Counted from the stretch's first letter, positions 17,179 to 26,186 are shown. The stretch is 32,780 nt of DNA from an uncultured Caryophanales bacterium (GCA_946623125.1 CAMOQR010000015.1:1-32780); one strand, 5' to 3'. Numbers and translations are program-made. The notes: generated by a model from the sequence alone, not told the origin.

Positions 17179-18486
17179 ATGAAATATAAACCAATATTGC
17201 CAGCAGATACCTATACGATTATTAATAGAAGTATCATAACAGAAAAAGATAAAGAAATAGTTGCTACTCTATACCAACCAATTATGGGTTATACGGCAAC
17301 ATCACTTTATTATACGTTATTATCCGATATGGAAGATCAAGATTTTATGAGCGAAGATAAAACCCATCATCATCTAATGACAAAAATGCAATTAAAATTA
17401 GAAGACATTGTAAAAGCAAGAGAAAAATTAGAAGCCATTGGATTATTAAAAACATATTTTAAAAAAGATAATATAAATCAGTATGTTTATTTAATCTATT
17501 CTCCATTAGAACCAAATGATTTTTTTAATCATCCTATTCTAAATATTGTTCTATATAATAATTTAGGAAAAAAAGAATATGAAACAATACGAAATCGTTT
17601 TAAAATACCACGTATTAATTTAAAGGATTATGAAGAAATTACTAGTACTTTTGATGAAGTATTTACTCCTGTAAAAGGAAGCATTATGGAAAAAGTAGAA
17701 AACTATCAAGAAAAACAAAAAAATAATATAGAACTAAATACAGATATTGATTTTGATTTATTAGAAACCAGTATTTCAACAAATAGTTCAAATGATAAAA
17801 TTTTTACCGAAAGTATTAAAGAATTAATTATAAGACTAAGTTATATCTATCAGTTAAATACCTTAGATATGCAAGGATTAATTAAAGAATCATTAAATGA
17901 AAAAGGATGTATTGATAAAACTACTCTTAGAAAAAATTGCCGTGATTATTATAAGTTTGAAAATGGAGGAAATCTACCAACTCTTATTTATAATAAACAA
18001 CCTGATTTCTTAAAAAAACCAGAAGGAGACAATTCTAAATGGGCAAAAATGGTATATGCTTTTGAAAATATGACCCCATATCAATTATTAAAGGCAAAAT
18101 ATAAAGGAGCAGAACCAACAGATCGAGATAAAAGATTAATAGAAAATTTAATGATAGAACAAAAATTAAATCCCGGAGTTGTAAATGTATTAATAAGTTA
18201 TGTATTAAAAACAAATAATGAACAATTAAAAAAAAGTTATGTAGAAACAATTGCCGGTCAATGGAAAAGATCAAATATTGAGACAGTAGAAGAGGCTATG
18301 AAAATAACAGAAAAAGAGCATAAAAAGTTAAAGAAAACACTGGCACCAAAAGAGAAAAAGACAGGGATGATAAGTAAAAATGTTTCATCAAATGAACCAG
18401 CCTGGATCAATCAAGAACAAGAAATAAAAGAAAACAGTAAAGAAGAAATAGAAGAACTAGATAAAATATTAAATGATTTAATTTAA
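17179..18486 (+). CDS. dnaB: Replication initiation and membrane attachment protein DnaB (DnaB/DnaD family)
   Basis: This is the Gram-positive DnaB helicase-loading protein, not the replicative helicase. The 435-residue product has the N-terminal winged-helix part ('KPILPADTYTIINRSII', 'LYQPIMGYTATSLYYTLLSD', 'EAIGLLKTYF'). A variable acidic linker follows, then a C-terminal DnaB_2/DnaD-like domain (about residues 285-385; 'WAKMVYAFENMTPYQLLKAKYKGAEPT', 'INVLISYVLKTNN'-like helix, 'YVETIAGQWKRSNIETVEEAM'). The tail is charged. In other Bacilli dnaI, encoding the helicase-loader ATPase, follows dnaB; here an unrelated HD-domain gene does. RBS AGGGGATGAT supports the ATG. The upstream region has a poor TACTAT/TATAAG -10 and only a weak hairpin, so the promoter is uncertain. 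Confidence 0.88.
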   Translation: MKYKPILPADTYTIINRSIITEKDKEIVATLYQPIMGYTATSLYYTLLSDMEDQDFMSEDKTHHHLMTKMQLKLEDIVKAREKLEAIGLLKTYFKKDNINQYVYLIYSPLEPNDFFNHPILNIVLYNNLGKKEYETIRNRFKIPRINLKDYEEITSTFDEVFTPVKGSIMEKVENYQEKQKNNIELNTDIDFDLLETSISTNSSNDKIFTESIKELIIRLSYIYQLNTLDMQGLIKESLNEKGCIDKTTLRKNCRDYYKFENGGNLPTLIYNKQPDFLKKPEGDNSKWAKMVYAFENMTPYQLLKAKYKGAEPTDRDKRLIENLMIEQKLNPGVVNVLISYVLKTNNEQLKKSYVETIAGQWKRSNIETVEEAMKITEKEHKKLKKTLAPKEKKTGMISKNVSSNEPAWINQEQEIKENSKEEIEELDKILNDLI

Positions 18487-18579
18487 ATGTAAAAAAATGT
18501 AAAAAATTTTTTAAAATGGTCATATTAATAAAGAAGAAACATGATCTATGGTAAGATTAGAAAGAAAGGAAAATGAAAT

Positions 18580-19074
18580 ATGGCCAAGACAGAAAAAGAT
18601 GATTTTTATAGCATAATAGAGGTTTATTTAAATCACCCTAAAGTATTAGAAATGATGAAGTATCCTCATCATGGTACCAATCGATATTATCACTCTCTGA
18701 GAGTTGCAAAATACACATATATAATAACAAAAGCACTCCATCTAAACTATAAATCCGCAACAAAATCAGCCATGTTACATGACTTTTACTTAGATGAAGT
18801 TGAGAAATTAAATGGAAACGAAAAACTAAAAAAACATCCAACCTATGCATCACAAAATGCTGAAAAATATTTTGGTTTAACAAAAAAAGAAAAAGATATG
18901 ATAGAAAAACATATGTTTCCTGTTACTAAAATTCCACCAAAATATATAGAAAGTTGGATTCTAGATATTGTAGATGATGCAGTTGCTATTTATGAAAGAG
19001 CAAATGCCATTAGGATAGATATAAAATCATATGCCCATGTCATAATTGTATTAATAATGACATTATTAAAATAA
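18580..19074 (+). CDS. HD-domain phosphohydrolase-like protein
   Basis: The 164-residue protein carries the HD superfamily metal-site pattern: H38 (YYHSLRVAKYTY), the H67-D68 pair (AMLHDFYLDE), and further His residues in 'HPTYASQNAEKYF' and 'MIEKHMFPV'. A late aspartate occurs in 'ILDIVDDAVAIYE'. Such proteins hydrolyse phosphoesters or nucleotides; the substrate cannot be inferred. It resembles small uncharacterised HD proteins of Firmicutes rather than RelA/SpoT or dGTPase. The RBS is AAAGGAA. The upstream 93 bases are A+T-rich with no clear promoter or terminator, so it may be co-transcribed with dnaB. Confidence 0.75.
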   Translation: MAKTEKDDFYSIIEVYLNHPKVLEMMKYPHHGTNRYYHSLRVAKYTYIITKALHLNYKSATKSAMLHDFYLDEVEKLNGNEKLKKHPTYASQNAEKYFGLTKKEKDMIEKHMFPVTKIPPKYIESWILDIVDDAVAIYERANAIRIDIKSYAHVIIVLIMTLLK

Positions 19075-19094
19075 AGAGGAAACTCTTTTTCTTT
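19073..19094 (+). terminator. Terminator of the HD-domain gene
   Basis: AAAGAG pairs with CTCTTT around a stable GAAA tetraloop and is followed by a T-rich run. Confidence 0.75.
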
Positions 19095-19105
19095 TTGTCA
19101 TTTTA

Positions 19106-19114
19106 TGATATAAT
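19106..19114 (+). promoter_or_regulatory. Extended -10 of the pyrophosphatase operon
   Basis: TGATATAAT lies 33 bases before the start. No good -35 at standard spacing, as in several promoters here. Confidence 0.6.
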
Positions 19115-19147
19115 TTACCAAGAGTTGAAAAAGAAAGCTGAGATATT

Positions 19148-20764
19148 ATGAAAAAAACATTTATATTTGGTCATAGAAAACCAGATACTGATTCAGTAAT
19201 GGCTGCCATTGCTCTTTCTTATTTAAAGAATCAAATAGGGAAAAATACAGAACCAAGAGTACTTGGAACGATTAATAAAGAATCACATTATGCCTTAAAA
19301 TACTTTCATATAAAAGAGCCAAAGTATTTAAATGACGTAAAATTACAATTAAAAGATATTAAGTATCATAAGGGATTTTATATAAAAGATACAAAAAGTG
19401 TATATGATGGATATCAAGCCATGTTAAAAGAAGAATTAACAGGAATACCAGTATGTAAAGAAGATGGAACATTATCTGGATTGGTAACATTAAAAGATTT
19501 ATCCCATAATTTAGTAAATGAAAATGTAGAAGATCTATATACATCTTATGATAATATTTTGCATGTATTAAAGGGAGAAGAAATTGTAAGATGTAACCAT
19601 GATATTATAGGGAAACTTTTAGTTGCTGCCTATCGTAGTACAACTTTTATGTCAACAGTAAAACTTGAAACAAATAATATATTAATTGTAGGAGATAGAC
19701 ATAGTGTAATTGAATATGCCATTGAATCAAAAGTAAAATTAATTATTTTATCAGGAGATTCTTATATTAAAGAAGAACATATTAAACTTGCCAAAGAAAA
19801 TGGAGTAAATATTATCAGAACTCCATATGGAACTTATCGAGTATCAAGATTAGTATCACTATCAAATTATATAAAAACCATGTTAAAAATTACAATGCCT
19901 ACAACATTTAAAGAAACAGATTATGTAAGTGATATTATTGATATTAACAATAAACAAAAACATACGAATTATCCTGTTGTAGATAAACATGGTAAATGTT
20001 TAGGCCTATTAAAAATAACAGATTTATCAGAAAAATCTCCTAAAAAAGTGATTCTAGTTGATCATAATGAAAAATTACAAAGTGCTGAAGGTTTAGAAGA
20101 GGCTGAAATATTAGAAATATTTGATCACCATGCTTTAGGAAGTATTACAACCAATAATCCAATTAATTATCGTAATATGGTAGTAGGATCAACCTGTACA
20201 ATCATATATGGATTATATAAAGATTTAAGAATAGAAATACCAAAAGATATTGCAGGTGCTTTATTATCAGGAATTACATCTGATACTCTAATATTAAAAA
20301 GCCCAACAGCAACTGAAAAAGATAGAGAAGCAATAGAAGATTTAGCAACTATTGCTGGAGTAGATTATAACGAATATGGAATGAATCTTCTAAAATCCGG
20401 AACATCATTAGAAGGAATGACAAAAGAAGATGTATTATATAATGATTATAAAATATTTACAGTTAATGAAAAAACATTCTCAATCGGTCAATTCTTTACA
20501 ATGAACTTTGAAACCATTCAAAATGAAATAGAAGAGTATATTGATGTACTTGACAAAGTAGCAGAAGCAAATAATCATACATTAGTTGCCTTATATGTAA
20601 CAGATATCATAAGAAATGGTAGTTATGTAATCTACAATAGAAAAGCCCAAAATATTATGAATCTTGCATATCATGATGGAATAGAGGAAGGATACTTCAT
20701 TGAAGGATGTGTATCTCGTAAAAAACATATAGTACCAATCATTATGCAAATAATAGAAAGTTAG
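19148..20764 (+). CDS. ppaC: Manganese-dependent (family II) inorganic pyrophosphatase with CBS and DRTGG domains
   Basis: The enzyme hydrolyses pyrophosphate to phosphate, pulling biosynthetic reactions forward. The 538 residues start with the DHH metal motif 'GHRKPDTDS' (H9, D13, D15). A regulatory insert follows: CBS motif 1 (about 65-125), DRTGG-like domain (about 150-235) and CBS motif 2 (about 245-300). The DHH core then resumes with D305-H306 (VDHNE) and D326-H327-H328 (DHHALG). The DHHA2 domain ends with the substrate loop SRKKH (523-527). CBS-type members are inhibited or activated by adenine nucleotides, and those with DRTGG also bind diadenosine polyphosphates; this is family knowledge. 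The RBS is weak (GAAAGCTGAG). It forms an operon with the next gene, nine bases on. Confidence 0.94.
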   Translation: MKKTFIFGHRKPDTDSVMAAIALSYLKNQIGKNTEPRVLGTINKESHYALKYFHIKEPKYLNDVKLQLKDIKYHKGFYIKDTKSVYDGYQAMLKEELTGIPVCKEDGTLSGLVTLKDLSHNLVNENVEDLYTSYDNILHVLKGEEIVRCNHDIIGKLLVAAYRSTTFMSTVKLETNNILIVGDRHSVIEYAIESKVKLIILSGDSYIKEEHIKLAKENGVNIIRTPYGTYRVSRLVSLSNYIKTMLKITMPTTFKETDYVSDIIDINNKQKHTNYPVVDKHGKCLGLLKITDLSEKSPKKVILVDHNEKLQSAEGLEEAEILEIFDHHALGSITTNNPINYRNMVVGSTCTIIYGLYKDLRIEIPKDIAGALLSGITSDTLILKSPTATEKDREAIEDLATIAGVDYNEYGMNLLKSGTSLEGMTKEDVLYNDYKIFTVNEKTFSIGQFFTMNFETIQNEIEEYIDVLDKVAEANNHTLVALYVTDIIRNGSYVIYNRKAQNIMNLAYHDGIEEGYFIEGCVSRKKHIVPIIMQIIES

Positions 20765-20773
20765 GAGTAAAAA

Positions 20774-21289
20774 ATGGTAGAAAAAATTGTTGGTTTTATA
20801 TTAAGTATATCAGGAGGAATTACAACTCTTCCATTTGGAAAAGAATTAGTAGTATTTTTAATATCCTTAATGCCAATTCTAGAATTAAGAGGTGGATTAA
20901 TTGCTGCAGCATTATTAAATCTAAATCCTATAACAAGTTACATCATTTCAATCATTGGAAATATCATCCCCGTACCATTCATCTTATGGTTTATTAATTC
21001 TATATTAAACTGGATGAGAGGAAGAAAAAAATTATCAAAAGTAGCAAAATGGCTAGATAAAAAAGTAGAAAAACATAAAGGTCAAATTGAAAAGTTTGGA
21101 TTCTGGGGACTTGTATTATTTGTAGGAATTCCACTACCAGGAACAGGTGCATGGACAGGATGTTTAATCGCTGCCGTATTAGAAATGGATCGAAAAAAAG
21201 CATTTCTTGCCGCAACAATAGGTATTTTTATGGCAAGTATTATTATGATGATACTATCTTTTGGTTTATTAAAAGGAATAATAGGATAA
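20774..21289 (+). CDS. COG2426 'small multidrug export' family membrane protein
   Basis: The 171-residue membrane protein matches the Sm_multidrug_ex/COG2426 family, with 'LISLMPILELRGGLIAA' and 'NIIPVPFILWF'. A basic loop 'RGRKKLSKVAKWLDKKVEKHK' and 'GLVLFVGIPLPGTGAWTGCLIA' follow, then a C-terminal helix. The two halves each hold a re-entrant-like 'P-E/G' motif, as in DedA-like proteins, suggesting a transporter or lipid-related role; the export name is historical and function is unproven. The RBS GGAG overlaps the stop of the pyrophosphatase gene, so translation is coupled. A strong terminator follows. Confidence 0.85.
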   Translation: MVEKIVGFILSISGGITTLPFGKELVVFLISLMPILELRGGLIAAALLNLNPITSYIISIIGNIIPVPFILWFINSILNWMRGRKKLSKVAKWLDKKVEKHKGQIEKFGFWGLVLFVGIPLPGTGAWTGCLIAAVLEMDRKKAFLAATIGIFMASIIMMILSFGLLKGIIG

Positions 21290-21312
21290 ATAGGAAGAAC
21301 TTCCTATTTTTC
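21288..21312 (+). terminator. Terminator after the COG2426 gene
   Basis: AAATAGGAA pairs with TTCCTATTT around GAAC and runs into T. It overlaps the TAA stop. Confidence 0.85.
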
Positions 21313-21330
21313 TTTCTTTTTAAAAAAAGT

Positions 21331-21341
21331 TATAATATAAT
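21331..21341 (+). promoter_or_regulatory. -10 region of the CmpB-pseudopilin operon
   Basis: Two overlapping TATAAT hexamers (21331-21336 and 21336-21341) lie 22-27 bases before the start. The -35 region is only T-rich. Confidence 0.5.
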
Positions 21342-21362
21342 TAAATATAGGGTAGTGATAAA

Positions 21363-22082
21363 ATGCTTTATAAGTTTTCTTATTATTTCTTAATATTTTT
21401 AATATATTCTTTTTTGGGATATATCTGTGAAATAATTAGTGTTGCGCGAGTCAGAAAAAAAATAATTTTAAGTAGAGGATATTTAATTGGACCATACTTA
21501 CCAATATTTGGTTTTGGTTCATTAATTATTACGCTATTTTTGATGGATTATTCAGAACAACCTTTGACATTATTTGTACTAGGTATGGTGTATTGTTGTA
21601 CTCTTGAATATTTAACAAGTCTACTACTTGAAAAAATATTTAAACTTAGATGGTGGGATTATAGTAGTAGAAAACTAAATATCAATGGAAGAGTATGTCT
21701 TGAAACGGGACTATTTTTTGGACTAGGAACTATCGTCATGGTAAGAGTCTTCAATAAAATACTATTTCATCTATTAGACAAGATTCCAAAAGATACATTA
21801 ATCATTTTAGCAGTAATTCTATTTTTAATAGTAATAATAGATTTTATCTTTTCAACATTAACAATTATTCGTCTAAAAATAGATACCACAAAATTTAATA
21901 AGAAAGATGCAACAGATGAAATAAAAAGAAAAGTCTATGAATCAATCAAAAAACATAGTTATTCCTATACTCGTTTCTTGAAGGCATTTCCACATATCAA
22001 TAATAGTAATAAAGCATTTGAAAAAGTATACATAACACTAAAAAATATAAAAAAGGATAGGGGAGAACAAAATGAAAAATAA
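21363..22082 (+). CDS. CmpB-like putative ABC-transporter type IV membrane protein
   Basis: The 239-residue protein matches the CmpB/COG4905 family: 'FLIYSFLGYICEIISVA', 'RGYLIGPYLPIFGFGSL', 'LEYLTSLLLEKIFKLRWWDYS' and 'NINGRVCLETGLFFGLG'. About five or six membrane helices fill the first 170 residues and a basic cytoplasmic tail follows. The biochemical role is not established despite the 'ABC transporter' family name. The RBS AGGGTAGTGAT supports the ATG. It overlaps the pseudopilin gene by 11 bases, so the two are translated together. Confidence 0.85.
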   Translation: MLYKFSYYFLIFLIYSFLGYICEIISVARVRKKIILSRGYLIGPYLPIFGFGSLIITLFLMDYSEQPLTLFVLGMVYCCTLEYLTSLLLEKIFKLRWWDYSSRKLNINGRVCLETGLFFGLGTIVMVRVFNKILFHLLDKIPKDTLIILAVILFLIVIIDFIFSTLTIIRLKIDTTKFNKKDATDEIKRKVYESIKKHSYSYTRFLKAFPHINNSNKAFEKVYITLKNIKKDRGEQNEK

Positions 22083-22629
22083 AAAAGGATTTACATTAGT
22101 AGAATTAATGGTAGCCATTGTAATATTAGGAGTAATCCTTGGAATGAGTTGGCCAGTTATTAGAAGACTTCAAGAAGATAATACATATAAAAAATATGAA
22201 AATTATGGAGAAGCACTTGTTACAGCTGCTAAATTATATGTTGATGCCTATGAAGAAGATTTATTTCTATATGAAGATGACTTAGAGAAAATGACAGAAG
22301 ATCAAAAGAATGCTTATTATGCAACAGGTCAATTAATGGCTGGCGATATTCAATGTGTTTTTATAACATTTCAGGATTTTAGAGTGCATTCTTTAGTAAA
22401 AGATATTAATATGGAAAATATTTCTTGCAATAGTCCCTATACATTTGTAAGAGTAATTAAAAATAAAAGAAAATACTCTTATAAATATTATTTAGGATGT
22501 GGTAGAAGAAAAAGAAGCAGTAATACAGACAATCCACTTACTCTAAATCAAATAGACTTTAGCCTACCAGATCAAGAAAATATCCTACCATTAGAAGGAA
22601 ATTACTTACAAAGATGTCAAGAAGAATAA
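22072..22629 (+). CDS. Type IV pseudopilin (prepilin-type leader)
   Basis: The 185-residue protein begins MKNKKG|FTLVELMVAIVILG, a short basic leader, the peptidase cut after G6, F7 as the mature first residue and the conserved glutamate E11. A hydrophobic helix to about residue 28 follows. The rest is a polar globular part with four cysteines (C109, C132, C156 and C183 approximately) that could form disulfides outside the cell. It should be processed by the PilD-like peptidase 5 kb upstream. Length and a single-copy context suggest a minor pilin rather than the major one. RBS GGGGAG lies inside the end of the CmpB-like gene. A terminator with a GAAA tetraloop follows. Confidence 0.88.
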   Translation: MKNKKGFTLVELMVAIVILGVILGMSWPVIRRLQEDNTYKKYENYGEALVTAAKLYVDAYEEDLFLYEDDLEKMTEDQKNAYYATGQLMAGDIQCVFITFQDFRVHSLVKDINMENISCNSPYTFVRVIKNKRKYSYKYYLGCGRRKRSSNTDNPLTLNQIDFSLPDQENILPLEGNYLQRCQEE

Positions 22630-22649
22630 GCGATGAAAATCGCTTTTTT
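22628..22649 (+). terminator. Pseudopilin operon terminator
   Basis: AAGCGAT pairs with ATCGCTT around a GAAA tetraloop and is followed by T6. Confidence 0.9.
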
Positions 22650-22676
22650 GATTCTCTTTAAAAAATATGATAAACT
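22648..22676 (+). promoter_or_regulatory. Promoter of the phosphohexomutase gene
   Basis: TTGATT (22648-22653), formed from the end of the terminator T-tract, lies 17 bases from TGATAAACT (hexamer 22671-22676). RBS AGGAGGAG follows. Confidence 0.5.
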
Positions 22677-22694
22677 AGGAATAGGAGGAGACTT

Positions 22695-24068
22695 ATGAAG
22701 TACAAAGAAAATATAAATAAGAATATATTTAGAGGGTATGATATTCGTGGAATTGTACCAGAAGAAATTGATGAGGATACAGCCTATACAATAGGAAGAG
22801 GATTTGGTAGTTATATTAAATCCATTGGAAAAACAGAGGCAGTCATTGGACATGACAATCGTCTAAGTAGTGATATGCTATATAATGCTTTAAAAACAGG
22901 TATTATGGAGTCTGGTATCAATATTATTAGTCTGGGATTAGTAACAACTCCAATGTATTATTATGCATGTATAAAATTACAAGTATATAGTGGAGTAATG
23001 GTAACTGCATCCCATAATCCAAAAGATGATAATGGCTTTAAATTTGCCTTTGATGAAAGTGGAAATTGTAAAGGACAAGAGATTCAAGATTTTCTAGCCT
23101 ATATCTTAAAAGGAGAATTTTCGAAAGGAGAAGCAACAGAAAGAGAATATGATATTACTCCAGAATATAAAGAACTATTCCGTACCAATCTTCACTTTGG
23201 TCCAAGAAGAATCAAGGCAGTAGTTGATCCTGGAAATGGAACAACTGCAATTATTGCAAAAGAATTATATGAAATGTATCCAATCGATTTAATTATGATT
23301 AATGAAGAAAGCGATGGACGTTTTCCAAATCACCATCCAGACCCATGCGTTGAGAAAAATCTAGAACAATTAAAAGCAAAAGTAAAAGAGACAAATGCAG
23401 ATATTGGACTTGCCTTTGATGGAGATGGAGACAGAATGGGATTAGTAACAGGAAACGGAGTATTTATCCCAACTGATGAATATATGATTATTGTCATAAG
23501 AGATATTATCAATAAAGTAGCAAAGAAAAAATTTTTATATGACGTGAAATGTTCAAAATCCCTAAGCGATGAAATTGAAAAATTAGGAGGAGAAGGATTA
23601 TGTTATCGAACAGGTAACTCTTACACAAAAGCAAAGGTTAGAGAAGAAGACCTTCCATTTGGAGGAGAATTATCAGGACATGTATACTTTAGAGACAGAT
23701 GGCCAGGTTTTGATTCTGGACTTTATGCAGGCCTTAGAATGTTAGAAATCTTATCAAAAACAGATAAAACAGTGGAAGAATTATTAGAAGGAATTAATAA
23801 GTATTACTCAACAGAAGAGTTGAAATTCACATCTCCTGATACAAAGAAATTTGAAGTCATAAAACAAATAGAAAACTATGCAAATGAGAAAAATTATAAA
23901 ACCTTAACGATAGATGGTGTAAAAGTATTATTTGAAGATGGATGGGCACTTGTTAGAGCAAGCAATACAGGACCGAATATAACAGCAAGATTTGAAGCAA
24001 GAACAAAAGAAAGACTAGATGAATTGCAAAAAGAGTTTATAACACAAATTGAAAAATTTAATATATAA
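22695..24068 (+). CDS. Phosphomannomutase/phosphoglucomutase
   Basis: This alpha-D-phosphohexomutase interconverts hexose 6- and 1-phosphates, supplying sugar nucleotides for cell-surface glycans. Its 457 residues hold all four active-site loops: the phosphoserine loop TASHNP (S106), the metal loop DGDGDR (242-247), the sugar loop GELSGH (324-329) and the phosphate loop RASNTGPN (from R421). The N-terminus 'FRGYDIRGIVPEEIDEDTAYTIGRGFG' is typical of the PMM/PGM (AlgC/ManB) subgroup rather than GlmM. The sugar specificity cannot be fixed from sequence. RBS AGGAGGAG. It is monocistronic, between its own promoter and terminator. Confidence 0.93.
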   Translation: MKYKENINKNIFRGYDIRGIVPEEIDEDTAYTIGRGFGSYIKSIGKTEAVIGHDNRLSSDMLYNALKTGIMESGINIISLGLVTTPMYYYACIKLQVYSGVMVTASHNPKDDNGFKFAFDESGNCKGQEIQDFLAYILKGEFSKGEATEREYDITPEYKELFRTNLHFGPRRIKAVVDPGNGTTAIIAKELYEMYPIDLIMINEESDGRFPNHHPDPCVEKNLEQLKAKVKETNADIGLAFDGDGDRMGLVTGNGVFIPTDEYMIIVIRDIINKVAKKKFLYDVKCSKSLSDEIEKLGGEGLCYRTGNSYTKAKVREEDLPFGGELSGHVYFRDRWPGFDSGLYAGLRMLEILSKTDKTVEELLEGINKYYSTEELKFTSPDTKKFEVIKQIENYANEKNYKTLTIDGVKVLFEDGWALVRASNTGPNITARFEARTKERLDELQKEFITQIEKFNI

Positions 24069-24081
24069 AGTAAAAAAGAGT

Positions 24082-24118
24082 AAAGAAAGGCAAGTAAGAA
24101 TACTTGTTCTTTCTTTTC
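24082..24118 (+). terminator. Phosphohexomutase terminator
   Basis: A two-part stem (AAAGAAAG with CTTTCTTT, inner CAAGTA with TACTTG, small internal loop) closes on AGAA and ends in a T-rich run. Confidence 0.75.
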
Positions 24119-24121
24119 TTA

Positions 24122-24130
24122 TGATATAAT
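24122..24130 (+). promoter_or_regulatory. Extended -10 of helD
   Basis: TGATATAAT lies 26 bases before the start, with an AGGAGG RBS in between. The -35 region falls inside the upstream terminator. Confidence 0.6.
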
Positions 24131-24155
24131 TTTTATAAAGATACAGGAGGATACT

Positions 24156-26186
24156 ATGGCAATTAGTGAAGAAGAAGTATTAAAAGAAAAGAAAATCTTA
24201 TCAAAAGTAGGAAAATTATTAGAAAATACCTTAAATGATTTAGGAGAAGGAGTTATTCAAGATGAGGATAACTTAAAAGAATTTAAGAAAATGATGTGGG
24301 AAAATGCCAATGACTTTGATGATATGGAAGCAGGACAAGTTATGGCAGAAACCGCAAGAGAGGCTGAAAAAGTATTCCAACGAAGAAGATATTTTAAGAA
24401 ATTATGTCAAATTAAAGATAAGCCTTACTTTGCAAGTATTGTTTTTAAGGATGAAGAAGGAGAAATATTTAATATATATATGGCTCTAACATACTTAAAA
24501 GATAATAATACGAATAATATTTTATATGATTGGAGAAGCCCTATTTGTAGTCTTTTTTATGATTATGAAACAGGTCCATGTGAATATCTTGCTCCAGGCG
24601 GAATCATAAAAGGAGAATTAAAAAGAAAAAGGCAATATAAAATTGAAAAGAAAAAACTAGTAGGGGTATTTGATAATTCTCTAAATATTGATGATGAAGT
24701 TTTACAAGAGGTTTTAGCAACGGAATCAAGTGAAAAAATGAAAAATGTTGTTAATACCATTCAACAAGAACAAAATAAAGTAATAAGGAACTTAGAAGAT
24801 AATAATATTATTGTTCAAGGAATTGCTGGAAGTGGTAAAACATCCGTTGCCCTACATAGAATTGCCTTTTTACTATATCGACTAAAAGATTTAAATAGTA
24901 ATAATATTTTAATATTTTCACCCAATAATATTTTTACAGAATATATATCAGATGTTTTGCCATCCCTAGGAGAAGAAAACACTCTTCAAACAACTTTTTC
25001 AGATTATTTATCTACATTTATTAGTGAATATAAAGAAATAGAAAACTATACAGATTTTGTCTCAAGATATTACTCTTACCAAGAGACAAATCCAGAATTA
25101 GTTGAATATAAACAAAGTGATAGAATCATGGAAGATATAGATGCCTTCCTAGAAAACTACATCGATAATTGTCTCTATATTGAAAACTTCAAAGAGGGAG
25201 ATAAAAATCTAATAAAAAAAGAAGATTTAAATGAAATGTTACATGATCGTTATCAAAAACTTCCATTATTTGAAAGAGTGCAGGAAATAGCAGAAAAATT
25301 AAGTTCAAACTATTACAAGGGAAGTAATAAGAAAGTAAAAACATTTCTAAAATTAATGGAAGAACATTCTAATTTTAAGAAAGATTATAAAGATATCCTA
25401 AAACAATTCTTTCAAAGTGAATATTCTAAAATAAAGATTGATGATAAAGAATTAAAAAAAATGTTAGATGGAAATACAATAAAGTATGAAGATGCTTTGT
25501 TATATGCATACATGAAAGGTTCTTTAGAAGGATATATTTATGAAGGAAGAATCAAACAAGTAATAATAGATGAAGCCCAAGACTATAATCGATTACAATA
25601 TGTAATTATCAATAATATCTTTAAAAAAGCAGAATTTACCATTTTAGGAGATATCAATCAAAATATTAATCCATATTATCACTATAAATCATTAGAGGAT
25701 TTGTGCCCATTATTTCGGGGAGATACGAGATACTTAGAATTATTAAAAACGTATCGTTCCTCTCCAGAAATAATAGATTATACTAATAAGATACTAAATC
25801 TAAAGCATGTAAATGCTATTAGAAAAGATAATCATAAACCAGTTATTATTCGTAAAGGAGTAGAAGATATTAAAGAAAGAATGATAGAAGATATCAAATA
25901 CTTACAAAAGGAATATAAATCAATGGCAATTATTACAAAAGATGAAAAAGAAGCAGAAGTATTATATGATTTATTAAAAGATGATATCAAAATATCTTTA
26001 GTAGGAGCAGACTCTAAAAGATTTACAAAAGAAAGTATTATAATACCTGCTTATGTTTCAAAAGGATTAGAGTTTGATAGTGTCATAATCTATAATAATC
26101 GGAATAATACATATCGAAAAAACGAAAAAAATCTTTTATATGTTGCGTGCACAAGATGTCAACATGAATTAATTATTTATAATTAA
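24156..26186 (+). CDS. helD: HelD-like RNA polymerase-associated helicase
   Basis: HelD is a UvrD-like superfamily 1 ATPase that removes stalled or resting RNA polymerase from DNA. The 676 residues begin with a coiled-coil N-terminal region (about 1-85), then the family signature 'YDWRSPICSLFYDYETGPCEY' and 'PGGIIKGELKRKRQYKI'. Walker A is GIAGSGKT (222-229) followed by SVALHRIAFLLYRL, Walker B is VIIDEAQDY (469-477), 'GDINQNI' is motif III-like, and the C-terminal 'SKGLEFDSVIIYN' plus 'LYVACTR' are motifs V and VI. The B. subtilis protein is about 100 residues longer; the difference appears to lie in the middle and C-terminal parts. It ends in a terminator shared with the convergent histidine kinase. 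Confidence 0.9.
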   Translation: MAISEEEVLKEKKILSKVGKLLENTLNDLGEGVIQDEDNLKEFKKMMWENANDFDDMEAGQVMAETAREAEKVFQRRRYFKKLCQIKDKPYFASIVFKDEEGEIFNIYMALTYLKDNNTNNILYDWRSPICSLFYDYETGPCEYLAPGGIIKGELKRKRQYKIEKKKLVGVFDNSLNIDDEVLQEVLATESSEKMKNVVNTIQQEQNKVIRNLEDNNIIVQGIAGSGKTSVALHRIAFLLYRLKDLNSNNILIFSPNNIFTEYISDVLPSLGEENTLQTTFSDYLSTFISEYKEIENYTDFVSRYYSYQETNPELVEYKQSDRIMEDIDAFLENYIDNCLYIENFKEGDKNLIKKEDLNEMLHDRYQKLPLFERVQEIAEKLSSNYYKGSNKKVKTFLKLMEEHSNFKKDYKDILKQFFQSEYSKIKIDDKELKKMLDGNTIKYEDALLYAYMKGSLEGYIYEGRIKQVIIDEAQDYNRLQYVIINNIFKKAEFTILGDINQNINPYYHYKSLEDLCPLFRGDTRYLELLKTYRSSPEIIDYTNKILNLKHVNAIRKDNHKPVIIRKGVEDIKERMIEDIKYLQKEYKSMAIITKDEKEAEVLYDLLKDDIKISLVGADSKRFTKESIIIPAYVSKGLEFDSVIIYNNRNNTYRKNEKNLLYVACTRCQHELIIYN

